DNA from: Spirochaetaceae bacterium
GTDB lineage: Bacteria; Spirochaetota; Spirochaetia; Sphaerochaetales; Sphaerochaetaceae
Direction: 5' to 3'
Length of the DNA: 10,324 bases
Assembly: GCA_016649775.1 (NCBI GenBank)
Contig: JAENWY010000060.1
Location: 1 to 10,324, forward strand
This document shows positions 1 through 6,455 of the stretch, piece by piece. A program made the position numbers and the translations under genes. The notes below the pieces were generated by a model that was not told the DNA's origin, ran no database searches, and saw only the letters and a list, made by a program, of their open reading frames with translations. Within the stretch, counting starts at the first letter, position 1; every line of letters begins with the position of its first letter.

Positions 1-1145
1 GATTCAGGATGCAAAATTGAAGGTAATTCATTATGTCTGATTTCTTTGTTCGTAGTTGTCTTTTTGCCAGGAATAAGTAAAGTTTTAAGAATATTTTTCT
101 TCTCATCTATACTTTTTTTCCGATTTACCAATTTCCAAGCTTCCCAAGTTATATATGCTTCAGCATTCTTTGTAGCAAAACAGGCTCGACTATGAGTCTT
201 CGAGGCTATAACTGAATGCAAAGAATTTACGAGTTGGAGATTATATGTTCCCTTTCTTGATTCTTTTTTTGCATCTAAAGCAAAATGTGCTAACCCTGAA
301 TCTTGAGCAAATTTTATTCCGCCTTTGCTTTTGTCTATAGCAATGATTGAACTCTGATCCATTTTACCTGTGAATGCATATGAAAGATCTTTACTATTGA
401 CATTTTCCCTTCCAATAGGCTTCCCTATTATGCTTTTACTATCGTCAACGGCAGTAGCTATACATATTTTATCTTTGCTAAGGCCCCTTTGACTATCTTG
501 AGAGCCTCTCTTATGTGGGTAATCTCTAAAACCATATTTTTGATAATCAGGAACAATCTCTGAGTAATCTTTTTCTATACCTAGGTTCAAGGTGCTTTTC
601 CAGTTACCTTTAAAACTTGAAGAAAGGTAAAATTCATCTTCTTGAATTATTCCCTTTAATATTTTTCCTTCAACAGAATTACTTACTTGAGAAAAAAGCT
701 TCATTCTCCAATTATGTGCTGTAGATAAAGATATATTACATTTGTCTGCTAACATGGGAAGACTATCATCACAAAGCATACCTTCAATAAATATACTCCA
801 AGTCTTTTGTGATGTAGAAGAGCCCTGAGTTAGTTTACCAGAAGAAGTGCAAAAATAAGCATTGCAATCTTTGCAATGAAATCTTCTCTTACCATATGCA
901 GAACCATTCTTAGCTACATTTGTTGATCCACATTTTGGACAGACCCTGGCTAAATTATCACTTATAGCATATTTGCTCTTAGTTTCTAGAGGAATTATGT
1001 TTTCTTTTTCAGGTGAAAGTCCATTTTCCTCTATTAGGTTATTAACAATACTGACTACAGCAGGTATATCAGATACTTCTTCAAGAGCTGCTATTAATTG
1101 TTGGTAAATCTCTAAAGCTATTTGTTCTTTTTCTTTATCATTCAT
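1..1145 (-). CDS. IS1595-family (ISXO2-like) transposase, C-terminus cut off by window edge
   Basis: This is a DDE-type transposase that would move the surrounding insertion sequence. Reading from ATG at 1145 gives 381 uninterrupted codons with no stop before the window edge, so the 3' end is missing. Residues 69-94 form a zinc ribbon: CPKC at 69-72 and CKDC at 91-94, with the family's KNG and KRRFHCKDC wording between. A helix-turn-helix-like region (about 115-150) contains the TWSIFIEGML and STAHNW segments. The ISXO2-like catalytic domain starts at about 163, with acidic residues in QEDEFY (D170/E171), D271 in AIDKSKGG, and N307/H310 in LVNSLHS, matching the DD(N/H) pattern of this family. 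The first ~60 residues look helical. The reading frame is intact over the visible part, so the gene may be functional. It is transcribed away from the operon that starts at 1406. Confidence 0.85.
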   Translation of the reverse strand, partial: MNDKEKEQIALEIYQQLIAALEEVSDIPAVVSIVNNLIEENGLSPEKENIIPLETKSKYAISDNLARVCPKCGSTNVAKNGSAYGKRRFHCKDCNAYFCTSSGKLTQGSSTSQKTWSIFIEGMLCDDSLPMLADKCNISLSTAHNWRMKLFSQVSNSVEGKILKGIIQEDEFYLSSSFKGNWKSTLNLGIEKDYSEIVPDYQKYGFRDYPHKRGSQDSQRGLSKDKICIATAVDDSKSIIGKPIGRENVNSKDLSYAFTGKMDQSSIIAIDKSKGGIKFAQDSGLAHFALDAKKESRKGTYNLQLVNSLHSVIASKTHSRACFATKNAEAYITWEAWKLVNRKKSIDEKKNILKTLLIPGKKTTTNKEIRHNELPSILHPE

Positions 1146-1166
1146 ATCTCTATTTTATCACAATTG

Positions 1167-1187
1167 TATAAACTCGTATAGTTTATA
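1167..1187. repeat. Inverted repeat upstream of the transposase
   Basis: TATAAAC at 1167-1173 and GTTTATA at 1181-1187 are exact reverse complements separated by 7 bases. They lie 20-40 bp in front of the transposase start codon, where its promoter must be. The repeat could be a protein-binding site or part of the subterminal region of the element. A role is not established by sequence alone. Confidence 0.4.
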
Positions 1188-1283
1188 AACTTTAGTTGAC
1201 GAAAAAAGCCTTAATTAAAATAAATTACTATTTGATATATTCCCTTTATGTGGATATATGAAAATAATTAATTGTGAATTTGC

Positions 1284-1311
1284 TTGACAAATATGAGTTC
1301 AAAGGTAGAAT
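1284..1311 (+). promoter_or_regulatory. Sigma-A-type promoter of the operon
   Basis: A perfect -35 box TTGACA (1284-1289) is followed after 16 bases by TAGAAT (1306-1311), which differs from the TATAAT consensus at one position. The predicted transcription start is around 1318. It lies about 95 bp upstream of the lacI-type gene and is the only good plus-strand promoter I see before the seven-gene run, so it probably drives the whole operon. The operator palindrome lies downstream of this start site. Confidence 0.75.
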
Positions 1312-1349
1312 AAAGAAAAAAGCCAACTAAGCTATTTTTATTTTTGGAC

Positions 1350-1373
1350 TTTTCTGCAATCGATTGCAGAAAA
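1350..1373. promoter_or_regulatory. LacI-family operator, perfect 24-bp palindrome
   Basis: The half-site TTTTCTGCAATC (1350-1361) is followed directly by its exact reverse complement (1362-1373), giving a flawless palindrome centred on a CpG. A central CG flanked by symmetrical arms is the classic shape of operators bound by LacI/PurR/CcpA-type dimers, whose hinge helices insert at the central step. It lies about 30 bp downstream of the predicted transcription start and 33 bp before the regulator's start codon. Binding there would block the path of RNA polymerase rather than compete for the promoter. The inner core TGCAATCGATTGCA departs from the CcpA cre consensus in the third position of each arm, so the adjacent regulator is the likelier ligand. 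Confidence 0.85.
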
Positions 1374-1405
1374 TAATGTTACATTAGATATATCAGGAAA
1401 ATAGA

Positions 1406-2422
1406 ATGTTAAAGCCAATAAATACTATGAAAGAAGTTGCAAAGAGAGCAGGAGTTTCGGTTAGCACCGTCTCTCGTGTATTAGCAAATAAAGATTATAT
1501 AAAAGCCAATACCAGGAAAAAGGTAGAAGAGGCGGCTAAAGAATTAAACTATCGACCTAATGTTATGGCTAAAGGTCTTAAATTAGGTAGATCTAATGCT
1601 ATAGCAATCATGATACCTAGTATCGACAACCTTATCTTTCCTGAAATTGTTAGAGGAGTTGAAGATGTAGCTCGTTCTAAAAACTATGTGGTAACTCTTT
1701 GCAATACTGATGAAGATGTAGATAAAGAAAAAGTTTATATGAAAAAGTTAAGCAACATGGGTGTTGATGGTATGGTTGTAGCTACTATGAGAGCAGATAG
1801 TCATCATATTACTGAATTATATATAGACAATTTTCCTGTTGTTTTAACTAGTAGACATTTTGATAATACCATCGATGCAATTATAATTGATAACTACAGA
1901 GCAGCGTATGATGCAGTTAAATACTTAATCTCACGAGGTTATAAAAATATTGCTATTGCACTAGGAAATAAAGAATTACCACTTTATGCAAATAGATATG
2001 CAGGGTATAAGGATGCATTATTAGAAGCTAATCTTACCTTTAATCAAGAATATGTGATGGAAGAAATTAATAATACTGATAGCTTTTATCCTTTATGTAC
2101 TAATCTATTAAAGAAGCATAGAGAAATTGATTGCATCTTTGCAACTAATGATATTAGAGCAATTACATGTATGAGAGCTATAAAGGATTTAGGATTAAAT
2201 ATTCCCTCAGATATTGGAGTAATGGGATTTGATGATATTAAAATAAGTGCTTTAGTAGAACCTCCTTTAACAACAACAAATCAAAAATTATATGAGATTG
2301 GAGCTAAGGCTGCTAGAAGATTGATTGAACAAATAATATACCAAAAGGAAAATGGAGAATTATTATCTCCTGAAATAAAGATACTAGATACTAATTTAAT
2401 AATTAGAAAATCAACAAAATAA
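1406..2422 (+). CDS. LacI-family transcriptional repressor, local regulator of the operon
   Basis: This protein is a DNA-binding, ligand-responsive repressor of 338 aa, the usual LacI-family length. The N-terminal helix-turn-helix (about residues 7-30) reads MKEVAKRAGVSVSTVSRVL, a textbook LacI signature. It is followed by the hinge RPNVMAKGL (50-58), in which L58 corresponds to the leucine inserted into the minor groove at the operator centre. The rest is a periplasmic-binding-protein-like ligand domain with the family's FATND and GFDDI segments. The start at 1406 is chosen because AGGA lies 7 bases upstream; M8 is a weaker alternative. The gene lies directly behind the palindromic operator and only about 30 bp before the first enzyme gene, with no terminator between, so it is probably autoregulated and co-transcribed with the enzymes. 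The inducer is unknown but is likely a sugar or related polyol. Confidence 0.93.
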   Translation: MLKPINTMKEVAKRAGVSVSTVSRVLANKDYIKANTRKKVEEAAKELNYRPNVMAKGLKLGRSNAIAIMIPSIDNLIFPEIVRGVEDVARSKNYVVTLCNTDEDVDKEKVYMKKLSNMGVDGMVVATMRADSHHITELYIDNFPVVLTSRHFDNTIDAIIIDNYRAAYDAVKYLISRGYKNIAIALGNKELPLYANRYAGYKDALLEANLTFNQEYVMEEINNTDSFYPLCTNLLKKHREIDCIFATNDIRAITCMRAIKDLGLNIPSDIGVMGFDDIKISALVEPPLTTTNQKLYEIGAKAARRLIEQIIYQKENGELLSPEIKILDTNLIIRKSTK

Positions 2423-2458
2423 TATACATTGAAATAAATTATAAGAGGAAAAGTGAAC

Positions 2459-3814
2459 ATGAACAAATTTCATTACAAAAAAGCTGAAGAACTAGTAGAT
2501 CAAATTAAAAACTTTAATTTAGATATTCCATTTACAAATGATTTATCAACATTAGCAAAAGAGGTAAAGATAAATAAATTTATCTCTCATAACTCTTTTG
2601 CAATACTCCCAATGGAAGGTTGCGATTCTAATCTTGATGGTTCACCTAGTGAACTTGTTTATAGAAGATATAAAAGATTTGCTGAAGGCGGAGCTGGATT
2701 TATTTGGGGTGAGGCAAATGCAGTCACAGTTGAAGCAAAAGCTAATGAAAGACAAATGATGTTAGATGATAATAATCTTGGATCCTTTAAAGATCTTATA
2801 AAAAAGACTAAACAATATGGCTTTGAAAAAAATGGCTTTAAGCCACTAATTATAAGTCAATTAACTCACTCAGGTCGCTATAGTAGACCAGTTGGTCATA
2901 AAAGTGCACCTCTTGTTCCTCAAAGAGATCCTATTCTAGATCCAATTACAGGTGTCACTAATGATTCTCAAGTGGTATCTGATGAATACCTAGATAGTTT
3001 AGTAGCTAAATATGTTCACTCAGCTGTTCTTGCAAAAGAAGTAGGTTATGATGGTATTGATGTTAAAGCTTGTCATAGATATTTATTATCTGAATTACTT
3101 GCCTCTCATACAAGAGAAGGCAAATATGGTGGATCTTTTGAGAACAGAACTAGATTAATATTTACAATTATTGAAGAGATTAGAAAAGCAGTTGGGCCAG
3201 ACTTTATTATTGCATCACGATTTAACGTATTTGATGCACATCCTTATCCATATGGTTTTGGTTGTGATAAAAATGATATGTGGAAATTCGATGATAGTGA
3301 ACCAATTTTACTTGTCAAAGGAATGATAAAAAGAGGTGTTGATTTACTCTCTAATAGTGCAGGTAATCCTTATTATATTTATCCACAAGTAACTCGTCCC
3401 TTTGATAACTCTTCTCTTGGAATTCCTGAACCAGATGAAGATCAACTAGTATCAATTGATAGATTATTTAAATTTAGTGAAGTAGTACAAAAAGCGGCAG
3501 GTGATATTCCTGTTATTGGAAATGGTTATACATATCTAAGACAATATATAGCTAATGTTGGTGCTGCTAATTTAGCTGCGCATAGAGTTAGTATGATAGG
3601 ACTTGGGAGATGTGCCTTTGCTTATCCTGATGCTCCTCGTGATGTATTAAACAATGGTAAATTAGAGATAAATAAATGTTGTATTTCCTGTAGTAAATGT
3701 ACACAAATAATGAGAGATCATGGAATGAGTGGTTGTGTAGTTAGAGATAGTGAAATATATGCACCTCTAGCTAAACAATATACAAAAGAAAGAATAGAGA
3801 GAGAGGGTAAATAA
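2459..3814 (+). CDS. Old Yellow Enzyme-type NADH:flavin oxidoreductase with C-terminal 4Fe-4S cysteines
   Basis: This is a cytoplasmic FMN TIM-barrel enzyme of the OYE / 2,4-dienoyl-CoA reductase superfamily, whose members commonly reduce C=C bonds conjugated to carbonyls. The visible signatures, numbered from ATG 2459 (451 aa), are LTHSGR at 135-140, GYDGIDVKACHRYLL at 196-210, YGGSFENR at 223-230, NSAGNPYY at 299-306 and the phosphate-binding GLGRCAFAYPD at 381-391. After the barrel, Cys408, 411, 414 and 426 (plus Cys407) form a C-x2-C-x2-C-x11-C cluster like the 4Fe-4S site of dienoyl-CoA reductase. The FAD/NAD(P) domains that follow in that ~670-residue enzyme are absent, so reducing power must come from elsewhere. 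The usual first His of the OYE His-x-x-His pair is K203. A GTG at 2453 is in frame, but AGAGG at 2444-2448 fits the ATG at least as well. The gene is the first enzyme of the operon. The substrate is unknown. Confidence 0.88.
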   Translation: MNKFHYKKAEELVDQIKNFNLDIPFTNDLSTLAKEVKINKFISHNSFAILPMEGCDSNLDGSPSELVYRRYKRFAEGGAGFIWGEANAVTVEAKANERQMMLDDNNLGSFKDLIKKTKQYGFEKNGFKPLIISQLTHSGRYSRPVGHKSAPLVPQRDPILDPITGVTNDSQVVSDEYLDSLVAKYVHSAVLAKEVGYDGIDVKACHRYLLSELLASHTREGKYGGSFENRTRLIFTIIEEIRKAVGPDFIIASRFNVFDAHPYPYGFGCDKNDMWKFDDSEPILLVKGMIKRGVDLLSNSAGNPYYIYPQVTRPFDNSSLGIPEPDEDQLVSIDRLFKFSEVVQKAAGDIPVIGNGYTYLRQYIANVGAANLAAHRVSMIGLGRCAFAYPDAPRDVLNNGKLEINKCCISCSKCTQIMRDHGMSGCVVRDSEIYAPLAKQYTKERIEREGK

Positions 3815-4594
3815 TTGACTAACAACAAATTAAAAGGTTGTGCAATTATAACAGGAAGTAGTCGTGGAATTGGCTTAGCAATTGCTAAGCAACTTGCAAT
3901 TGACTCCTATCCTATAGTAATAATTGCTCGCTCTCCTCAAGATAAATGCAGTGAAAATTTACAATTCTTTATTGATAATAATTATCCTTTTATTTATGTT
4001 CAAAGCGATATTTCAAAAAAAGAAGACAGAGAAAATATTGTAACTCAAGCTATTAATAAATTTGGCAAAATTGAAGTACTTGTTAATAATGCTGGAGTTG
4101 CACCGCTTGAGAGAGTGGATTTATTAAACATGAGTGAAGAATCCTTTGATAGAGTAATGGATATTAATTTAAAATCTCCTATGTTTTTAACTCAATTAGT
4201 AGCTGCGCAAATGATTAAAGATAAAAACATAAATGAAAAAGCAACCATAGTTAATGTTACATCCTGTTCTAGTGAAAGATTATCTCTAAATAGAGCCGAA
4301 TATTGTATGTCAAAAGCAGGGGAGAGTATGATGAGCAAATTATATGCTCTTGCACTAGCTGAATATAATATTTTAGTACATGAAGTTAGACCAGGTGTCA
4401 TTAAAACAGATATGACAAATAGTGTTTCAAAGAAATATGACCAATTAATAGAAGAGGGACTATTTCCGATTAAAAGATGGGGAACTGCTGAAGATGTGGC
4501 TAATGTAGTATCACTTTTTTGCAGTGATAAAATGAGTTTTAGCACTGGTAACTATATTGATATTGATGGAGGATTACACCTCCCAAGGTTATAA
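3815..4594 (+). CDS. Short-chain dehydrogenase/reductase (SDR), TTG start
   Basis: This is a classical SDR of 259 aa that should oxidise an alcohol or reduce a ketone using NAD(P). It has the cofactor motif TGSSRGIG (13-20), the structural NNAG (91-94), N118, the catalytic serine region TSCSS (149-153), the YxxxK pair Y163/K167, and PGVIKTDM after the active site. The C-terminal DIDGG is also typical. The start codon is TTG, placed directly after the upstream TAA. A strong GAGAGGG (3801-3807) about 7 bases upstream makes this start convincing, and no ATG precedes the Rossmann motif. It resembles FabG-like 3-oxoacyl reductases and sugar/polyol dehydrogenases. The operon context favours a polyol or hydroxy-ketone substrate, but the family is too broad for a firm assignment. 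D65 in the QSDIS segment (63-67) is the conserved loop residue that contacts the adenine. Confidence 0.93.
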   Translation: MTNNKLKGCAIITGSSRGIGLAIAKQLAIDSYPIVIIARSPQDKCSENLQFFIDNNYPFIYVQSDISKKEDRENIVTQAINKFGKIEVLVNNAGVAPLERVDLLNMSEESFDRVMDINLKSPMFLTQLVAAQMIKDKNINEKATIVNVTSCSSERLSLNRAEYCMSKAGESMMSKLYALALAEYNILVHEVRPGVIKTDMTNSVSKKYDQLIEEGLFPIKRWGTAEDVANVVSLFCSDKMSFSTGNYIDIDGGLHLPRL

Positions 4595-4598
4595 AAAT

Positions 4599-6455
4599 AT
4601 GAAAAAACTTTATTATAATGTAGTTGTAGTAGGTTCAGGATGTGCTGGGTTAAATGCTCTTGATACACTCTCTGATAATGGTGTATCAGATATTGCCCTA
4701 ATTAGTGAAGGTATCTTTATGGGTACAAGCCGTAATACAGGCTCCGATAAACAAACTTATTATAAGCTATCAATTGCAGGTTCACAGAAAGACAGTGTAG
4801 AAGATTTAGCTAATACTTTATCAGAATATGGCGAAGTAGATAAAGAGATTTGTTATACAGAGGCTGCTAACAGTGTTCCTTGCTTTCTAAAATTAGCTAA
4901 TTTAGGTGTCGAATTTCCAACAAATAAATATGGTGAGTATGTAGGTTATCAAACAGATCATGCAGAAGGGAAAAGAGCTACAAGTGCAGGTCCTCTTACA
5001 AGTAAAGCCATGTGGGAAGTACTTTATAATAGAATTTGTAAAAAAGATCTTAAGATAATCGATGGCTATACTGTTGTAAAACTAGTAAAAGATAAGGATA
5101 AGATTACAGGATTAATAGCTCTTAGGGGTGATGAATACATATATATACAAACAAACTATTTAATTCTTGCCACCGGTGGACCTAGTGGAATTTATAGAGA
5201 TAGTGTATATCCAGAGAGTCAAAGGGGAATGAGCTCTCTTCCTTTATTAGCTGGAGCTCACGCTGTGAACCTTCATCATTTTCAATATGGGATAGCCTCT
5301 ACCTCTTTTAGATGGAATTTATCTGGAACTTATCAACAAGTAATACCTAAATATATTTCAATTGATGAGAGTGGCAAAATTAGAGAATTCTTATTAGATA
5401 GTAATTTATCTCCAAAAGATATATACACCAATGTATTTTTAAAAGGTTATCAATGGCCATTTGATAGTAAAAAGGTTGAGGGCTCTTCTATTATTGATTT
5501 ACTAGTTCATAATGAAATATTGAAAAATAGAAAAGTCTATCTTGATTATAGAGAAAATCCTTCATCCTTTAACTTAAAGCACTTAAATAAAGTTGCATAT
5601 GAATACTTAGAAAAATCAAAGGCACTGCTATCAACACCATTTGAGAGATTAAAACAAATGAATCCACTTGCTATAGAACTTTACAAAACTCATAACATTG
5701 ATTTATCTGAAGATTTATTAGAAATAAGAGTTTGTGTTCAAAATCATAATGGGGGAATAAAGGTTGATTGTAATTGGCAAAGTGATATAGAGAATCTATT
5801 TGTTATAGGAGAAGAGGCTGGAACTTTTGGCTCTTATAGACCAGGTGGAAGTGCTCTAAATTCTACTCAAGTAAGCTCCCTTAGAGCCGCCTCTGAGATA
5901 TCTAATAGAGAACAAGTTAACAAAGCTAATAAAAGCATAATTAATTCTTTTGTAAATAATGAATTAAATAAGTTTGAACAATTAATAGATAAAATTAATA
6001 ATAACCAAAATACAAATAGTGCTAAAGAATTATTAAGTATTTATCAAGGTAAAATGAGTGATTTTGCAGCTTTTAAAAGAGAATATAATCAAATGACTCA
6101 GATTAAAAAAGAGATTGATGAAATACTAATTTCTTTTTTTGATAATTATTCATATGACAGAGAATCTCTCCTTGTAGAAGTATTTACAACATATGACGCA
6201 CTCCTTGAGATGAGTTGTGTTCTAGATGCAATGATTTTTTCATCTGATAATATTGGATCTTATGGTGGTGCAATATCTACTAAAGAGAATGTTCTTATAG
6301 AACAAAAAGTAATGGATTTAAATAGACAAATTGAGAGTACTTTAGAGAAATCTTTTTTTAATAATATAAAAGATTTCTCTAAAAAAGAAGACTGGTTTGA
6401 AACTGTTTGGATGGAATATAGAAATAAAAGGGGAAATAATAATGAGCATAATTAG
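4599..6455 (+). CDS. FAD-binding protein of the fumarate reductase / aspartate oxidase flavoprotein family
   Basis: This is a soluble 618-aa flavoprotein, related to fumarate reductase and L-aspartate oxidase subunits, that probably carries out a C-C to C=C redox step or the reverse. The N-terminal dinucleotide fold GSGCAG (12-17) is followed by a TSRNTGS segment (43-49), ATGG (191-194), NHNGGI (382-387), IGEEAG (403-408) and YRPGGSALNS (413-422), which corresponds to the NRLGGNSL stretch of SdhA. Residues from about 435 to the end are a helical, charged C-terminal domain like that of SdhA. The substrate-site RGEGG motif of SdhA/FrdA is not seen; the equivalent region reads LSGTYQQVIPKY (241-252). 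There is no signal peptide, heme motif or FMN-attachment domain, so this is not a periplasmic flavocytochrome. The start at 4599 places the Rossmann fold at residue 6. An in-frame ATG at 4557 would add 14 residues inside the SDR gene and lacks a sensible fold position. Confidence 0.85.
   Translation: MKKLYYNVVVVGSGCAGLNALDTLSDNGVSDIALISEGIFMGTSRNTGSDKQTYYKLSIAGSQKDSVEDLANTLSEYGEVDKEICYTEAANSVPCFLKLANLGVEFPTNKYGEYVGYQTDHAEGKRATSAGPLTSKAMWEVLYNRICKKDLKIIDGYTVVKLVKDKDKITGLIALRGDEYIYIQTNYLILATGGPSGIYRDSVYPESQRGMSSLPLLAGAHAVNLHHFQYGIASTSFRWNLSGTYQQVIPKYISIDESGKIREFLLDSNLSPKDIYTNVFLKGYQWPFDSKKVEGSSIIDLLVHNEILKNRKVYLDYRENPSSFNLKHLNKVAYEYLEKSKALLSTPFERLKQMNPLAIELYKTHNIDLSEDLLEIRVCVQNHNGGIKVDCNWQSDIENLFVIGEEAGTFGSYRPGGSALNSTQVSSLRAASEISNREQVNKANKSIINSFVNNELNKFEQLIDKINNNQNTNSAKELLSIYQGKMSDFAAFKREYNQMTQIKKEIDEILISFFDNYSYDRESLLVEVFTTYDALLEMSCVLDAMIFSSDNIGSYGGAISTKENVLIEQKVMDLNRQIESTLEKSFFNNIKDFSKKEDWFETVWMEYRNKRGNNNEHN

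Larger units (their letters stand above)
1..1210 (-). mobile_element. IS1595-like insertion sequence, partial (left part outside window)
   Basis: The transposase gene at 1-1145 shows that an insertion sequence occupies this end of the window. The boundary upstream of the gene is a proposal. Read on the minus strand, the sequence starting at 1210 is GGCTTTTTTCGTCAACTAAA, which begins with the GG typical of IS1595-family ends and lies about 65 bp in front of the transposase start. The 8 bases just outside it (1211-1218, TTAATTAA) could be one copy of the 8-bp target duplication this family makes. The matching inverted repeat and second duplication copy would lie beyond position 1 and cannot be seen, so the boundary is uncertain while the presence of the element is well supported by its transposase. 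Confidence 0.45.

Noticed and set aside
1350..1373. CcpA catabolite-repression (cre) site
   Set aside because: The core has C/G where cre requires A/T next to the outer TG/CA, and perfect symmetry next to a LacI-type gene favours a dedicated operator, though weak CcpA binding is not excluded.
2281..2466. Minus-strand frame opposite the end of the LacI gene
   Set aside because: It lies antisense to well-supported coding sequence, encodes no recognisable protein and has no ribosome binding site; a shadow frame.
4192..4545. Minus-strand frame opposite the SDR gene
   Set aside because: It is fully antisense to a gene with all SDR motifs and shows no features of its own.
4568..4583. GGAGG-ATTACA-CCTCC hairpin that could hide a ribosome binding site
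   Set aside because: It is only 5 bp, falls in the conserved SDR C-terminal DGG codons, and the GGAGG is too far from the next start at 4599 to be its binding site.
4557..4598. Upstream in-frame ATGs that would lengthen the FAD protein by up to 14 residues
   Set aside because: They lie inside the SDR gene, and the extra residues precede a normal flavoprotein N-terminus (MKKLYYNVVVVGSG). The ATG at 4599 has AAGG 10 bases upstream.
6397..6441. In-frame ATG 45 bases upstream of the isomerase-like gene
   Set aside because: The extension lies wholly within the FAD gene, and the ATG at 6442 has a strong AAGGGGAA site at ideal spacing.
2459..6455. Bile-acid 7-dehydroxylation (bai)-type cluster, because it has OYE-type, SDR and flavoprotein genes
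   Set aside because: No CoA ligase, CoA transferase, BaiE-like dehydratase or transporter is present, and the accompanying genes are carbohydrate isomerases.
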